A DNA stretch of 64,000 bases from VXPQ01 sp965232485. Its GTDB lineage: Bacteria; Bacteroidota; Rhodothermia; Rhodothermales; VXPQ01. Under the pieces are notes generated by a model, which worked only from the letters and a program-made list of their open reading frames with translations, did not search any database and was not told where the DNA came from. Location of the stretch: positions 434,001-498,000 of the forward strand of contig OZ246975.1 of the NCBI GenBank assembly GCA_965232485.1, given 5' to 3'. Positions 1-9,193 of this stretch are shown in pieces (within the stretch, counting starts at the first letter, position 1; the number at the start of each line of letters is the position of its first letter). Both the position numbers and the translations under genes were made by a program.

Positions 1-804
1 GACCTCGGCCTCGCGCGCGGGTTGGCGATGGATCACCGCCTGCACCTGGGGATCGGCGAGGATGTGCCCGGACGGATAGCGCTGCCGCTTTTCGACGCGG
101 ACGTCCGTGAATCCCGCGGCGGCGAGGTCGGCCTCGTACTCGGCGATCCGGACCGGAAGGCAGCCGACCAGCGACTCCTTCGAGTGCGCGATGAAGTCGG
201 GAATGGGGAGATCGGAAACCAGATCCGAGATCATTACGCGGCCTCCGGGCCTGAGCGCGCGCATTGCCTCGGCCAGCACGCGCGGACGGTTGGCCGACAG
301 GTTGAGGACGCAGTTCGAGATGACGATGTCCGCGACGCCGTCGGCCACCGGCAGGGCCTCGATCTCGCCCAGCCGGAACTCGACGTTGGCGAACCCGCCC
401 TTGAGCGCGTTGGCGCGGGCTCGTTCCACCATCTCGGGGGTCATGTCCACGCCGATGACCCGGCCCTCGGGCCCGACGCGCTCCGCGGCCAGGAAGCAGT
501 CGAAGCCGGCGCCCGAGCCGAGGTCGAGCACGGTCTCGCCCGGAACCAGCGACGCCAGCGCCACGGGGTTGCCGCATCCAAGGCCGAGGTTGGCGCCTTC
601 TGGGGCGCGGTCCAGTTCGTCCTGGTCGTAGCCGACGGCGCAGCTGATTTCGTCGGCGGCAGTCTTCGTGTCGCAGGCGGTTGCGGCAGAATCGGCGGCT
701 ACGGGATCGCCGTTCGCAGGCTCGCAGCAGGCGTCTCCCGTCAGGGCCGCTCGGGCGTATCGTTCGCGCACCACGGTGCGTCTTCCGGTGGCGTTGAGGG
801 TCAC
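1..804 (-). CDS. arsM: Arsenite methyltransferase (partial, 3' end outside window)
   Basis: The minus-strand frame is open from a GTG at 804 to the window edge (268 codons), with an AGAAGG ribosome site about 8 nt upstream. It encodes a class I SAM-dependent methyltransferase. A DACCEP cysteine pair lies near residue 24, the SAM loop VLDLGSGAGFDCF near residue 94, then GVDMTPEMVERAR and NCVLNLS. ArsM enzymes use conserved cysteines to bind As(III) and methylate it in the cytosol, and the CC pair plus a further Cys before the SAM loop (GLGCGNP) fit. No arsR or other ars gene is visible, but the downstream side lies outside the window. The family is clear; the exact substrate is inferred. Confidence 0.85.
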   Translation of the reverse strand, partial: MTLNATGRRTVVRERYARAALTGDACCEPANGDPVAADSAATACDTKTAADEISCAVGYDQDELDRAPEGANLGLGCGNPVALASLVPGETVLDLGSGAGFDCFLAAERVGPEGRVIGVDMTPEMVERARANALKGGFANVEFRLGEIEALPVADGVADIVISNCVLNLSANRPRVLAEAMRALRPGGRVMISDLVSDLPIPDFIAHSKESLVGCLPVRIAEYEADLAAAGFTDVRVEKRQRYPSGHILADPQVQAVIHRQPAREAEV

Positions 805-889
805 GCTGTACCTTCTTGAAAAGTGGATGTTTTCGGGTCGCATATCCGCTGTAGCGGGATGCGTCCGACGAAAAAGCCTGCAGTAAGAA

Positions 890-916
890 CCGGAAAGCCG
901 GGTCGCCGGTTTCCGG
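890..916. promoter_or_regulatory. GC-rich inverted repeat upstream of arsM
   Basis: CCGGAAA-CCGG pairs with CCGG-TTTCCGG across a short loop, with one bulged base. It lies about 85 bp upstream of the arsM start and has no T-run on either side. It could be a leader hairpin or an operator; the function is unknown. Confidence 0.3.
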
Positions 917-1021
917 AGGCGTTCGTCCCGCATGGGAGGACTTTGCGGCGATTACAAGGATAAGTCCTGCGCTGGCGGAACCTCAATGTCTTAGGCTCTG
1001 GATCGGTGCTACAAGGCAAAC

Positions 1022-1258
1022 GCGCCGCGGTGGAATATCGCTGCATTGTGGACTGAATCTATTCTGATTATTCTACGTATCGTATATGGGGTGTTGTTTT
1101 CGAAAATCCCGGAGGGCCGGCCGCGAGCGAGTAGCGAGGAACTGCCGGGCGCCCTGCCGATTCTTTCGGGAATAGTTATTTTCTCGCTGGGATGGGCGAT
1201 CCTTTGGACGAAGTACTTCAAGAACTCGATGCGCATCAGAAACACTTTCTCGCGAAAG
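1022..1258 (+). pseudogene. 5'-truncated copy of the membrane protein at 21140
   Basis: Translation from about 1022 gives APRWNIAALWTESILI and later IVIFSLGWAILWTKYFKNS, which aligns through its length to the C-terminal half of the 141-residue protein at 21140-21565 (PKWNVAALWTGSILI, ILFSLAWAIAWTKYFKNS). The first about 70 codons are missing and no start codon or ribosome site precedes it. The stop that ends the intact gene after NTFS is lost, so the frame runs into the next gene. DNA similarity to the intact copy is also evident. It is a decayed duplicate. Confidence 0.65.
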
Positions 1259-1259
1259 A

Positions 1260-1691
1260 ATGCCGGATATCTATCACACCCTGTCGATCATTGGTTCGAA
1301 AGAACGCATTTTTGAAGCCATCAGCACAGCCGAAGGCCTTAATTCCTGGTGGACCTTGACCGCAGGCGGCGTTCCCCGTTCCGGCGCAGTCTACGACTTC
1401 GGGTTCGGTCCGGATTATCAATGGCGGGCCGAAGTCGTCCGATGCGAACCCGGGGTCGTGCTGGAATGGAAAATGATCAAAGCCGCCCCCGACTGGATGG
1501 GAACGCGCGTCGGGTTTCAACTCAAGACCGTCGGCGACGCTACGCAGGTCGATTTCTATCATACGGGATGGCGCGAAATAACCGACCACTACCGGGTGTG
1601 CTCATTCTGGTGGTGCATGTACCTCCGGTTGCTGCGCAGATACATAGAGCGGGGAGAAGTCGTGCCCCATCCTGAGCGCAACGATGCGTAG
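1260..1691 (+). CDS. SRPBCC (AHSA1/START-like) domain protein
   Basis: A 143-residue protein with the AHSA1-type pattern: an N-terminal strand, then IFEAISTAEGLNSWWT, a central GFGPDYQWRAEVVRCEPG and the TQVDFYHTGW strand. This fold binds hydrophobic ligands in a single-domain cavity. It starts inside the tail of the truncated duplicate at 1022-1258. The ligand is unknown. The gene order offers no clue, since its neighbours are a pseudogene and the end of the cas operon on the other strand. Confidence 0.7.
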   Translation: MPDIYHTLSIIGSKERIFEAISTAEGLNSWWTLTAGGVPRSGAVYDFGFGPDYQWRAEVVRCEPGVVLEWKMIKAAPDWMGTRVGFQLKTVGDATQVDFYHTGWREITDHYRVCSFWWCMYLRLLRRYIERGEVVPHPERNDA

Positions 1692-1722
1692 CCACATAGA
1701 GGCGATCCGGGCTTATTGGGCA

Positions 1723-1944
1723 GCGTTTTTGGGATTTAAGGCGTCGGGTTGCGACCTTGTCCCGATCATGACGCTCTTGGCTTATCGGCAGCAACCTTGC
1801 ATCTTCATAAAGGACATCAAAGAGATTCTTGGCTATTAGGTCCTCCAAATTTTTTTCGAGACCACCGAAGTTCGCAAAGTCTTTGAAGGCGATAGGTTCG
1901 ATATAGCCGAACTGTTTGTCCGTCATATTCAGCTTGTACAGCAT
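1723..1944 (-). pseudogene. N-terminal fragment of a probable DUF91/PD-(D/E)XK-like nuclease
   Basis: An ATG at 1944 with AAAGGC upstream begins MLYKLNMTDKQFGYIEPI, then GGLEKNLEDLIAKNLFDVL and EDARLLPISQER. This resembles the start of a family of predicted nucleases with a DUF91-like module (pattern LE-DL-LIA-NL-LL-D-LL-I-QE). Recognisable sequence stops after about 74 codons; the frame then reads the antisense of the SRPBCC gene, so the catalytic part is missing. It lies 32 bp downstream of csb2 on the same strand. The family assignment is from memory of the motif and is tentative. Confidence 0.45.
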
Positions 1945-1976
1945 GTTGCCTTTTTCTGTTAACTGGATTGAGTTTC

Positions 1977-4148
1977 TTATTTCAAGGCGTGAAATAATCC
2001 TCCGCCTGAGTGGCTGTTTCGTCCAAGCATAAGCGGTCCGCGAACGGCTACTGCAAATCGGATTTCTACTTTCGCCTCGGGGCGTCCGCCGCGCGGCCCT
2101 GCCGTCGCCGTCAAAATTTCTATGCTGGTTGGCTTGGGCAATCCTCGCCGTGCGCATTCCGCCATGATGTCGGTTGCAACGAACGAGGCGATGTCGCTCT
2201 TTTTCTTGAGATTCCGGGTGGCGATATAAAGCGTTTGGCTGACCCAGTGCTTGGCCGGACCAATCAGCGGGTCGCCGTCTTCCGCGGGCGTTGCGACCAG
2301 ATTGTCGAACCGTCCCAGGTAGCCTGCCCGCAGTTCCGTGAGATTACTCGTCACTTGTTGAAACAGCCGGCGATTTCCGGCGTGCGGGTTGCTTTGTCTG
2401 TCGCATGTCCAGGGCGCCGCCACAATCAGGCGGCTCGCGTTTTCGTCTTCTCCACAATTATCTACGGCCAGAAAAACGTGTTCATGCACGCTGGATCGCG
2501 CGGGTGCTCCATTCGGTTCGTGACCGGAGAAAAGGCGCCCTACTTGCCCGGCCTCGTTGCGGGCAAGCGCCATAAGAGCGCGCCGAAGATGCCTGACCAG
2601 GGCTTCTTTATCCCGCCAGGCAGTAATGCGCGCCGTATCCAGGCCGAAAGTAACCGTGTCGATGCGTTCCGCGATAGGCTCGAGTAAGCCGAGGCCGCAA
2701 AATCTGCCGTCGCCTATGACCAGTGGGCCGGAAAGCGATTCTGCGAACTGGATTTCAACATGCCAAAGTGCATGTTTGGAGAAACGAGAACCTTTTGCAA
2801 ACTTTTCGGCTCGTGCGCCACGCGGCTGAAGGGGTTCTTTCTGGAGAAGGATATCGGTAGGCTGGGCGCGAATTCCAGCGTGCCGGAGCGCCTGCGAGAC
2901 GGCACCCGCCGCCTTTCGTTCTTCTTGAGATCGCTCTTCGCCTCTTTTTTCTTCATGGATGCTGGCAAGCCGCCGCCGGGAAGCGGCAGGCAACGCTACG
3001 GGCGTAATGCTTCGAAATTTCTTGCTTGATCGCGCGAAACGATCAGCCATTTGCGAGTCGTCGGTTGAGATCAAACCTCCTGTCCAAACGTGACCTGTGG
3101 CTGAATCGAAAGGCTGAATGCTTGCGAAGGCCCACTGCAAATCATCTATTCTGACAGGACAGTTGCCGGGAATTTCTACCGCGAGGCGACGAATGGAGGG
3201 GTCTGTATGCCTGGTCCCGATCGAAGGTATGGGCAACAATCGAATGCGCTGCTCCAGGTCCGCAGGCCCTGCGCCTCGTCCGATAATGATTCGTTCGAAT
3301 AACGCCTTTTGATCTGGCAAGGCGTCGCCAAGCCGGTCGGCGGCCGCATTGCGCAGGCCGGCGATCAACGAGGCCGCGGATTCTAATGGCTGGGGAGCGA
3401 AGCTGCCAGATTCTGTGCGCAACTCAAAGTGTAACCGCTTTGCGGGCGTATCGTACCCCACAAGCCCGAACGACGCCTTTGGAGGCTGGGCGAATGACTG
3501 ATGCGCCTTGCGTCCTTCAAAGACCGTAGTGAGTCGTTTGCGCCGCTGTTGTTGCCTGAAAATCAGGCTATTCAGCGTTCCGAGGCGGGGAGTGGGCGTT
3601 GTCCCGGCGCCTTGCGGCTTTCGTATGGTTCCTGAAGAGGCTTCAAGCCTTTTGCGGGCCTCTTGCCGCTCCAGGACATGTCCCTCGGCCCACGCCATAT
3701 CAATCGTACGGCCAAGTTGGTGCAACCTTTCCGCGATGTTGCAGATATGTAACGCCTCCTTTTCTCCCGATTCGAAATCCCAAACGTAGAGCACGGGTTC
3801 GCAAACATCGAAAAAACAGGGCCGCCACCGCTTCCCCACCCGTATTTCGCTGACGCGGGCCGGGTCGCCGCCCACGGCGTCCAGATCGTTGTTCGGAACA
3901 AATATCCTGACAGATCGCCCTCGCCGAACGGCGGGCGCGGCGATTTTGGGCGGGCCTTGCCGCTCCATCCACTGGAGCGCTCGCTGATCTTCCAACAGCA
4001 AATGTGCTCCTCGGGCGGCCCCCGCAACCAACGCCTGAAAAAGGCGTGCCGGAGAGGGGGGCCAACCAAAGGATTCGGTGAACCCGTCCTGCTGGCCATG
4101 ATAGCGGCCCTCGTGGAAGCGTACCGCAATCAGAAGCGATTGAGACAT
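1977..4148 (-). CDS. csb2: Type I-G CRISPR protein Csb2 (Cas5-Cas6 fusion)
   Basis: A 723-residue protein of the GSU0054 family. It opens with SLLIAVRFHEGRYHGQ and SFGWPPSPARLFQALVAGA, the N-terminal signature of Csb2. A glycine-rich GDGRFCGLGLLEPI segment lies in the Cas5-like half, and the C-terminus has a Cas6-like glycine loop (LGRNSHSGGGLFHAL). In type I-G systems this protein should bind the crRNA 5' handle and cut the repeat hairpin, so it would process the array at 13573. Its ATG overlaps the csb1 stop (TGATG); a GTG one codon upstream is also possible. It is the last gene of the effector operon. Confidence 0.9.
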   Translation of the reverse strand: MSQSLLIAVRFHEGRYHGQQDGFTESFGWPPSPARLFQALVAGAARGAHLLLEDQRALQWMERQGPPKIAAPAVRRGRSVRIFVPNNDLDAVGGDPARVSEIRVGKRWRPCFFDVCEPVLYVWDFESGEKEALHICNIAERLHQLGRTIDMAWAEGHVLERQEARKRLEASSGTIRKPQGAGTTPTPRLGTLNSLIFRQQQRRKRLTTVFEGRKAHQSFAQPPKASFGLVGYDTPAKRLHFELRTESGSFAPQPLESAASLIAGLRNAAADRLGDALPDQKALFERIIIGRGAGPADLEQRIRLLPIPSIGTRHTDPSIRRLAVEIPGNCPVRIDDLQWAFASIQPFDSATGHVWTGGLISTDDSQMADRFARSSKKFRSITPVALPAASRRRLASIHEEKRGEERSQEERKAAGAVSQALRHAGIRAQPTDILLQKEPLQPRGARAEKFAKGSRFSKHALWHVEIQFAESLSGPLVIGDGRFCGLGLLEPIAERIDTVTFGLDTARITAWRDKEALVRHLRRALMALARNEAGQVGRLFSGHEPNGAPARSSVHEHVFLAVDNCGEDENASRLIVAAPWTCDRQSNPHAGNRRLFQQVTSNLTELRAGYLGRFDNLVATPAEDGDPLIGPAKHWVSQTLYIATRNLKKKSDIASFVATDIMAECARRGLPKPTSIEILTATAGPRGGRPEAKVEIRFAVAVRGPLMLGRNSHSGGGLFHALK

Positions 4149-5212
4149 CACGACTCCCTTGTCTTGGCCTTCGTATCCGCCGCCGCGAGTTTTTTGTCGA
4201 ACGCTACGTTTCGGCTTTCTCCAACACCGAAACGATTTGCTGCCTCGCGGGCATATTCAAAAGCGATTTGTTCAGTCAATTCGACCGGGGTGCGCTCGCC
4301 GTTTCGCGCCACGGAACGCCAAATGTCTTGGTTGTCCGGATCCGGGGTAAGCAGGCATCCTGCGCGCAGAAATCCGTCTATCGGCGCGGTTGCCGCAACA
4401 AGGCACAATCCAAGTATGTAGCGCCGCAATGCTCGATCATTTTCTCCCTGCAAGCGGCGAAGGGCGATCAAATTGACCGTAACGTTTCGCAGTATGGGTC
4501 CCCGGGCGATGATCCCGCCGTGCGTTTTCACGGCGGGCACGTGAACGAACCCGCGCTTCGCAAGCGGACTCTTGGGGTCGCCCTGCTGTTTTTCCTTGTC
4601 TTTTTCGGAAAAAACATCCAGTTCGGCGTAATCCAGCGCAGGATTGTATTGCGCCGAGCGGGTAAGCGCCTCCACATCGTCGGCCCGGATCGTAGATTGC
4701 ACAAGCCGCGGCACTTTGGCCAGCGTATCCCGGGAATCCCAGACCCCGAACACCAGCGATGTGGGGGCAAGTTTGGCCAAGGGCGCTGCGTCGTTTTTGT
4801 CAAGCAAGACCCTGAAGGCTTCCTGTGCTTCATCCTTGAGTTCCGTGGAACGAATGAGTGCGTCGCCCAAGCGATGCCCAATTTCCAGAATAGATACGGA
4901 TTTGTCGTCGCCGTAACGAATTTCTATCTGTGGAACCAGGCTGGCGAGCGGGTTTTCCGGATCGCCTTCCCGTGCCTGTAAAAACACGGGTTCTATGCGA
5001 TTGGCCTGAGAGCCAACGCTGTCAATGCTGGCGATCCTTGTTCCGTCTGAAAGTTCGTCAATGTTGTAGCCAATGTCCGCATAGGTTGGCGGGAAGATTA
5101 CGGAACCGGGTCCTTCGACAGGGGCCAGCGGCTGCCGCAAGTGAAGCGCTACGGGGCCGCTCGGGTCGTCCGCGAATGCGTTGAGTCGTTCATGGGTAAG
5201 CGAAATGGTCAT
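4148..5212 (-). CDS. csb1: Type I-G CRISPR protein Csb1 (Cas7)
   Basis: A 354-residue Cas7-type backbone subunit of the GSU0053 family. Landmarks are PVALHLRQPLAPVEGPG near the N-terminus, IFPPTYADIGYNID, the substitution-poor SVGSQANRIEPVFLQ segment and the GGIIARGPILRNVTVNLIALR core. Several copies should polymerise along the crRNA spacer to form the Cascade backbone. The ATG at 5212 was chosen because it makes an ATGA overlap with the upstream cas8 stop and because the protein then begins MTISLTHERLNAF as in homologues. Upstream in-frame codons read through cas8 sequence. Confidence 0.92.
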   Translation of the reverse strand: MTISLTHERLNAFADDPSGPVALHLRQPLAPVEGPGSVIFPPTYADIGYNIDELSDGTRIASIDSVGSQANRIEPVFLQAREGDPENPLASLVPQIEIRYGDDKSVSILEIGHRLGDALIRSTELKDEAQEAFRVLLDKNDAAPLAKLAPTSLVFGVWDSRDTLAKVPRLVQSTIRADDVEALTRSAQYNPALDYAELDVFSEKDKEKQQGDPKSPLAKRGFVHVPAVKTHGGIIARGPILRNVTVNLIALRRLQGENDRALRRYILGLCLVAATAPIDGFLRAGCLLTPDPDNQDIWRSVARNGERTPVELTEQIAFEYAREAANRFGVGESRNVAFDKKLAAADTKAKTRES

Positions 5213-6102
5213 TGGTCTATGGTTTCCTCTGTAACTTGAGTGATGCAACGCGCCTGTCCCTCTTGTCCTGGCCAGTCGAGGCGCATGTCGAAGCGGCGAA
5301 AAGGCCAACCTGGAACAGGGGATGAGCCTGCCCCCAGCGCCGCCCGGTGAAAAACAGGGTCAAGCAGCAGGTCGTTTCGATAGCCGAGCACACCGTACTT
5401 GTATTCCAGTTTGACTTTTCGGCATGGCCGGGCGTGCGCCATGCCTATGGCTGCAAGAATTTCGACGACGGGAAAGCCCGCCATTTGAATATTCGCATGC
5501 TTGTTCGGCGAGAAGCCATCCTGAACCGGAATATAGTCGCGACGCCAATCAAAGCGGAAGCTGCTTGACTGTTCGGTAGACAGTGCGAATGGATTGTTCG
5601 CGTGGGACAGCAGATCGCCGCGGATATCTTCGATAGCGTCCCGCAAAAGGGCAGCCCCGGGATAACCTCCAGAGCCTGCCCAGAATTTGACATTGTCTCG
5701 GCGGGTGGCATCGCCCCAATAATCCACCGTTACGACATGTCCCTCTGAATTCCTTAGCGCAACGGGTAGCGTAGCGGGCGAAGCGGGATCAGGAAAGGGG
5801 AAAGGTTCTTCCGGCGCATTGACTTCTGGCGGATCACCCCAGCTCGTTTTCCACCCGTTTAAGTTAGGCGATTCGTGAGGCGCGCGAACCTGAATGCTGG
5901 CCTCCTTCAGAAACTGCATGATTCGCTCCATGGGCGGTATAGAGCCAGCAGATGAAACGCGGAAAACAGTTTTATTTCCTTCAGTCCAGTCAAAAGTGCC
6001 TTTAGCGTCGCCGAGCAGTATGTCAGCTGCTTCCAGAATCCCGAGGCATGCGAACACTTGGCCCGGATTGAGCAAATCCACTGGTACGCTGGACTCAGCC
6101 AT
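5209..6102 (-). CDS. cas8: Type I-G Cas8-type large subunit, GSU0052 family
   Basis: A 297-residue protein starting MAESSVPVDLLNPGQVFACL, followed by GILEAADILLGDAKGTFDW and a tryptophan-rich middle (KFWAGSGGYPG). This matches the GSU0052-type Cas8 found in I-G loci that lack Csx17. By analogy it recognises the PAM and recruits Cas3. The start at 6102 gives an 8-bp overlap with the end of cas3; a longer upstream reading is an artefact of cas3 coding sequence. It is short for a Cas8, which is normal for this family. Confidence 0.85.
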   Translation of the reverse strand: MAESSVPVDLLNPGQVFACLGILEAADILLGDAKGTFDWTEGNKTVFRVSSAGSIPPMERIMQFLKEASIQVRAPHESPNLNGWKTSWGDPPEVNAPEEPFPFPDPASPATLPVALRNSEGHVVTVDYWGDATRRDNVKFWAGSGGYPGAALLRDAIEDIRGDLLSHANNPFALSTEQSSSFRFDWRRDYIPVQDGFSPNKHANIQMAGFPVVEILAAIGMAHARPCRKVKLEYKYGVLGYRNDLLLDPVFHRAALGAGSSPVPGWPFRRFDMRLDWPGQEGQARCITQVTEETIDQ

Positions 6103-8890
6103 TGCTTTGCTCGCTGTTCGTCTCGGATAATTCTCGCGAGGCGCGTTGATCTGCCGCGCGAAGAATAGCTTCGCGCCAAGCGAGACCCCAAGGCCCATAA
6201 CGCTTTTGCAAGAGAGCGAAGCGCAACGCCGCTTCTCCCGCCTTTGATTCAAGTAAAGAGGGTGGCCCGTCTTCGCACCCTGCGAAACGGATGATCGGAC
6301 GAGCATGGCCGTGATGCGCCGCGATCAGGTGCAAGATCAAGTCGCGGGTATTCTCTGGCAGGTCCTCCAGTTCTGCTTTTAGCAGCGATCCGAATTCGTG
6401 GCGATAGCCCTCAAGGAGGCGCCAATTGCCGCCGCCGCTGGTTTTGGCGTAGGGTTGGCCGTTTTTCGGCGCATTCATCGCGTTTTGCCAGCGGGGCGCC
6501 GCTTTGCCCTCGTCGTGCAATTTGGCGGCGCGTTCGATTGCTTCTACTTCTGCCGGAGGCAACTTAAGACATTTCGACATCTCACAGGCAAGCGCCGCGG
6601 TTTGCGCCGAATGTTCAGCCAGGCTTTGCGGCGCAGAAGCAATGGATCGAGCGTCTTCGTCTGTTTCATGCTCTGGATGCTTGAAGATCGCCAGGCCCCG
6701 CCACGCCACGCCGCCTGCATTGAAATCAGTTTCGAAAGTTTGCACATGGCGCCAGCCTTCTATTTCGCCAGGCAACGCAAGGGCTTCTTCCTGTTCGCCG
6801 CTTGTTACCTCTTCTATCCGAAAACCGATGAGTGGCTGCGATTGTGCGGCAGATGCATCTTCCTTCAGGGCCTGCCAATCCGGATTCGCGTCCGCTGCGG
6901 GCACTTCGTCTGCAAATTTGTCATCCAGCATACCATCTCGCAAGCCGCCTATGCGTACGTCCAGAACCAGCAACGCTCCCGGAAGGCGGCGGTCTTTCCA
7001 TGTTTTCTTTAGACGATCCCGATTTCGTTTTTCGATTTTACTCAGGCTTTTCGCCGGTGCGCTCAAATACTTCAGTTCGTGCATTTTGGCATGCGACACA
7101 TATTCTCCGGCCTGATTCAGGAAGACAGCAACAATTTCGTCGTCCTTGATCGCCCACGTATCGTCTCTGCTGCGCTTGCCGATTTGCACTACGCGTTTTA
7201 GCAGCCAATCAAACGCCCGACCGGATAGCGCTTCCAGTTTCTCCGTGGCGTGAATTGGCGCCGAGCGGAAAAAATCCGTTGCCATAGACGACGGCAAGTC
7301 GGTATTTTCATCTCTGCGCTCATAAGGAAGATGCTTTCGCCACGCCAAGGTTGTTTGCGGTTCGTCCTCTTCTTCCCAACCCCGCAGCCAAGGAGCGACT
7401 TCAGGCCGACCTTCGTGTTGTTTGAGCGAAGTCATGGACCAGGCATCCACCAGCGGTCGGGTCAGTTCGGGATGCAATGGCGGGCATGTCGTAGCCTTAT
7501 CTACAACATCTGGGTGGTCACGCTTCAATTCGGTTATCGCGGAAGGGCTGGCGTCGAAACGCTCGTCTTCTCCCCAAGGAAGCCGATGCAGCGGGGCGAT
7601 CTGGTTTTCGAAAATATTGATTTCCTTTTCGTATCGTTCCCTGTCGGCTTTAGTGGATTTGGCCTGTAGGGGGCGTACCGCAAATACGTCTACCATAGCG
7701 ATTCGTCCTTCTCCGCCCCTTCGATTGACGCGTCCAAGCCGTTGCACCATGCGCTCGTACGCCACGAGGTCGCATGCCATGTGATCCGCATCCATATCCA
7801 CGCCCACTTCTCCGGCGGAGGTCGCAATCAGAAACGTTGGTTTTTGAGGCACATATTCCGAGCTCCCCAGAAAGCCGTTACAATCAAGCCACGTCTCCAG
7901 CGCCGTTCGCTCATAAATCCTTCGTTCTCCAACAAGAAGATTCGATTCGTGTCCCGACGCTAATTCGCCATCTTTCCGCCTTTTTTTGCACCGTTTGTCT
8001 ATCTCGTTTTTTATTTCAAGGGCGATTCTTCTGCTATGGCAATACACAAGTACGCGTTGGGCCGCGGCGGAATCTCCGCCAAGTTCAATGGCGCGATGGG
8101 TAATAGATTCTACAAGAGACTGTTTGGGATCGACTTCATGTATTTTGAGTCTTTTTCTTGCCGTCAGCCTCTGCCGTACCTGGCGTTCCTCCCTGTCGCT
8201 CTCTTCAAGCCTGAAAACAGATGCGGCATGCGTTTCCCCCGGGTTTCTTCCCGTGGCGGAGAGCGCCATCAAGCGAAAATCCGGCGTAAAGGAATTGTGC
8301 TCCGACGTTCCGCCAAGTTGTCCGTTGCGCTCCGTTTCCATTTGACGAATCAGGGCCTCGAATGGCGGGCAGAGGTGTGCTTCATCCAGCAATAACAGGG
8401 AATCGACGCCCAGCAGGGCGGCATGGTACGGACGCATGCGTCTGGATACGCCGTATCCCTCAAAGAGCAGTCTTGAACCAATCATGTCGATGGTCCCAAC
8501 AATGATGGCTGGCCTGGCCGGATCTTCGAGCCAATCGCGGTTGTCGGCGAATCCCCCGCGCAAGGTGGAAATGGGAAGGGGTTCATCAAGACCCAGCTTC
8601 TCCGCCAGATTAGCAGGCATGTTACGTCGCAACCGTTCTGCAAATCGTGTGGCTTGATCGACCACAGCGCGACGATCCACGATATACACAAGGCGCCGCG
8701 GAAGATTTGCCCCCTTGGCCAGTGCTATCAACCACAAAGCCATCACGGACGTTTTGCCGAGGCCAGTCGGAATATCGACAGCTGGGGGTATTTCGCCGCC
8801 CAGCAACAATTGCAATAGCCGCTGTTGCCATTGAAAAGGCTTTTCTTTGCCCGTCAATTCGCTAAATACTTTGGTCAGTCGATTATTCAA
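6095..8890 (-). CDS. cas3: Cas3 helicase-nuclease with C-terminal HD domain (type I-G)
   Basis: A 931-residue protein. The helicase comes first: DIPTGLGKTSVMAL (Walker A, about residue 40), LLLDEAHLC (about 168), the SATGR motif III, then ATSAGEVGVDMDADH and QRLGRVNRRG. The HD nuclease is C-terminal, with HDEGKAAPRWQ near residue 790 and AAHHGHARP near 858. The helicase-then-HD order is the I-G arrangement. It unwinds and degrades target DNA after Cascade binding. It is the first gene of the operon. The only start fitting the frame is a TTG at 8890, 15 nt downstream of a perfect TATAAT. Confidence 0.93.
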   Translation of the reverse strand: MNNRLTKVFSELTGKEKPFQWQQRLLQLLLGGEIPPAVDIPTGLGKTSVMALWLIALAKGANLPRRLVYIVDRRAVVDQATRFAERLRRNMPANLAEKLGLDEPLPISTLRGGFADNRDWLEDPARPAIIVGTIDMIGSRLLFEGYGVSRRMRPYHAALLGVDSLLLLDEAHLCPPFEALIRQMETERNGQLGGTSEHNSFTPDFRLMALSATGRNPGETHAASVFRLEESDREERQVRQRLTARKRLKIHEVDPKQSLVESITHRAIELGGDSAAAQRVLVYCHSRRIALEIKNEIDKRCKKRRKDGELASGHESNLLVGERRIYERTALETWLDCNGFLGSSEYVPQKPTFLIATSAGEVGVDMDADHMACDLVAYERMVQRLGRVNRRGGEGRIAMVDVFAVRPLQAKSTKADRERYEKEINIFENQIAPLHRLPWGEDERFDASPSAITELKRDHPDVVDKATTCPPLHPELTRPLVDAWSMTSLKQHEGRPEVAPWLRGWEEEDEPQTTLAWRKHLPYERRDENTDLPSSMATDFFRSAPIHATEKLEALSGRAFDWLLKRVVQIGKRSRDDTWAIKDDEIVAVFLNQAGEYVSHAKMHELKYLSAPAKSLSKIEKRNRDRLKKTWKDRRLPGALLVLDVRIGGLRDGMLDDKFADEVPAADANPDWQALKEDASAAQSQPLIGFRIEEVTSGEQEEALALPGEIEGWRHVQTFETDFNAGGVAWRGLAIFKHPEHETDEDARSIASAPQSLAEHSAQTAALACEMSKCLKLPPAEVEAIERAAKLHDEGKAAPRWQNAMNAPKNGQPYAKTSGGGNWRLLEGYRHEFGSLLKAELEDLPENTRDLILHLIAAHHGHARPIIRFAGCEDGPPSLLESKAGEAALRFALLQKRYGPWGLAWREAILRAADQRASRELSETNSEQSNG

Positions 8891-8905
8891 TGATCAAATC
8901 GGAAA

Positions 8906-8911
8906 ATTATA
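8906..8911 (-). promoter_or_regulatory. Candidate -10 box for the cas effector operon
   Basis: On the minus strand a perfect TATAAT sits in an AT-rich island about 16 nt before the cas3 TTG. No good -35 box lies 17 nt upstream (GGGGAT region), so the promoter may be weak or activator-dependent, and the leader would be only a few nucleotides long. Confidence 0.4.
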
Positions 8912-8939
8912 ATTACACAATGGTCTAATCCCCGAGACC

Positions 8940-9149
8940 TCATGATTCTACAGAGCACTTCGGCGCAACCGACTGCCGAACATGGCGGGCGAGTCGTTCC
9001 CGAATCCATTCCTCGTCCACCGGTTCGCCCTCCATCGCCATCGAGTTGGCGACATGACCAGGAATCGCTTCCAGATGCCGCCTGCGTTTTTCCTCCGGCG
9101 GGAGGCTACGCCAGCGTTCAACGGCTTCTATCCAGGCTGCCTTCGGCAT
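8940..9149 (-). CDS. Small hypothetical protein, antitoxin-like size
   Basis: A 69-residue acidic/basic helical protein (AAWIEAVERWRSLPPEEKRRR, then HVANSMAMEGEPVDEEWIRERL). An AGGAGA ribosome site lies 8 nt before the ATG, better than for most neighbours, so it is probably translated. It is co-directional with the PRTase/MNT/HEPN cluster upstream and ends 50 bp before cas3. Its size and position suggest an antitoxin or small regulator. I do not recognise a family. Confidence 0.5.
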   Translation of the reverse strand: MPKAAWIEAVERWRSLPPEEKRRRHLEAIPGHVANSMAMEGEPVDEEWIRERLARHVRQSVAPKCSVES

Positions 9150-9193
9150 CGTCGTTCTCCTGATTCAGTAACAATGTCTCGAAAAACAAGCCT

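Noticed and set aside
22..819. Plus-strand ORF of 265 aa at the left edge
   Set aside because: It is the antisense of the arsM frame, which has clear methyltransferase motifs and a ribosome site on the minus strand.
1977..8890. Possible classification as type I-C or I-E
   Set aside because: The Csb1/Csb2 pair, C-terminal HD in Cas3 and Cas4-Cas1 fusion are specific to type I-G (former I-U).
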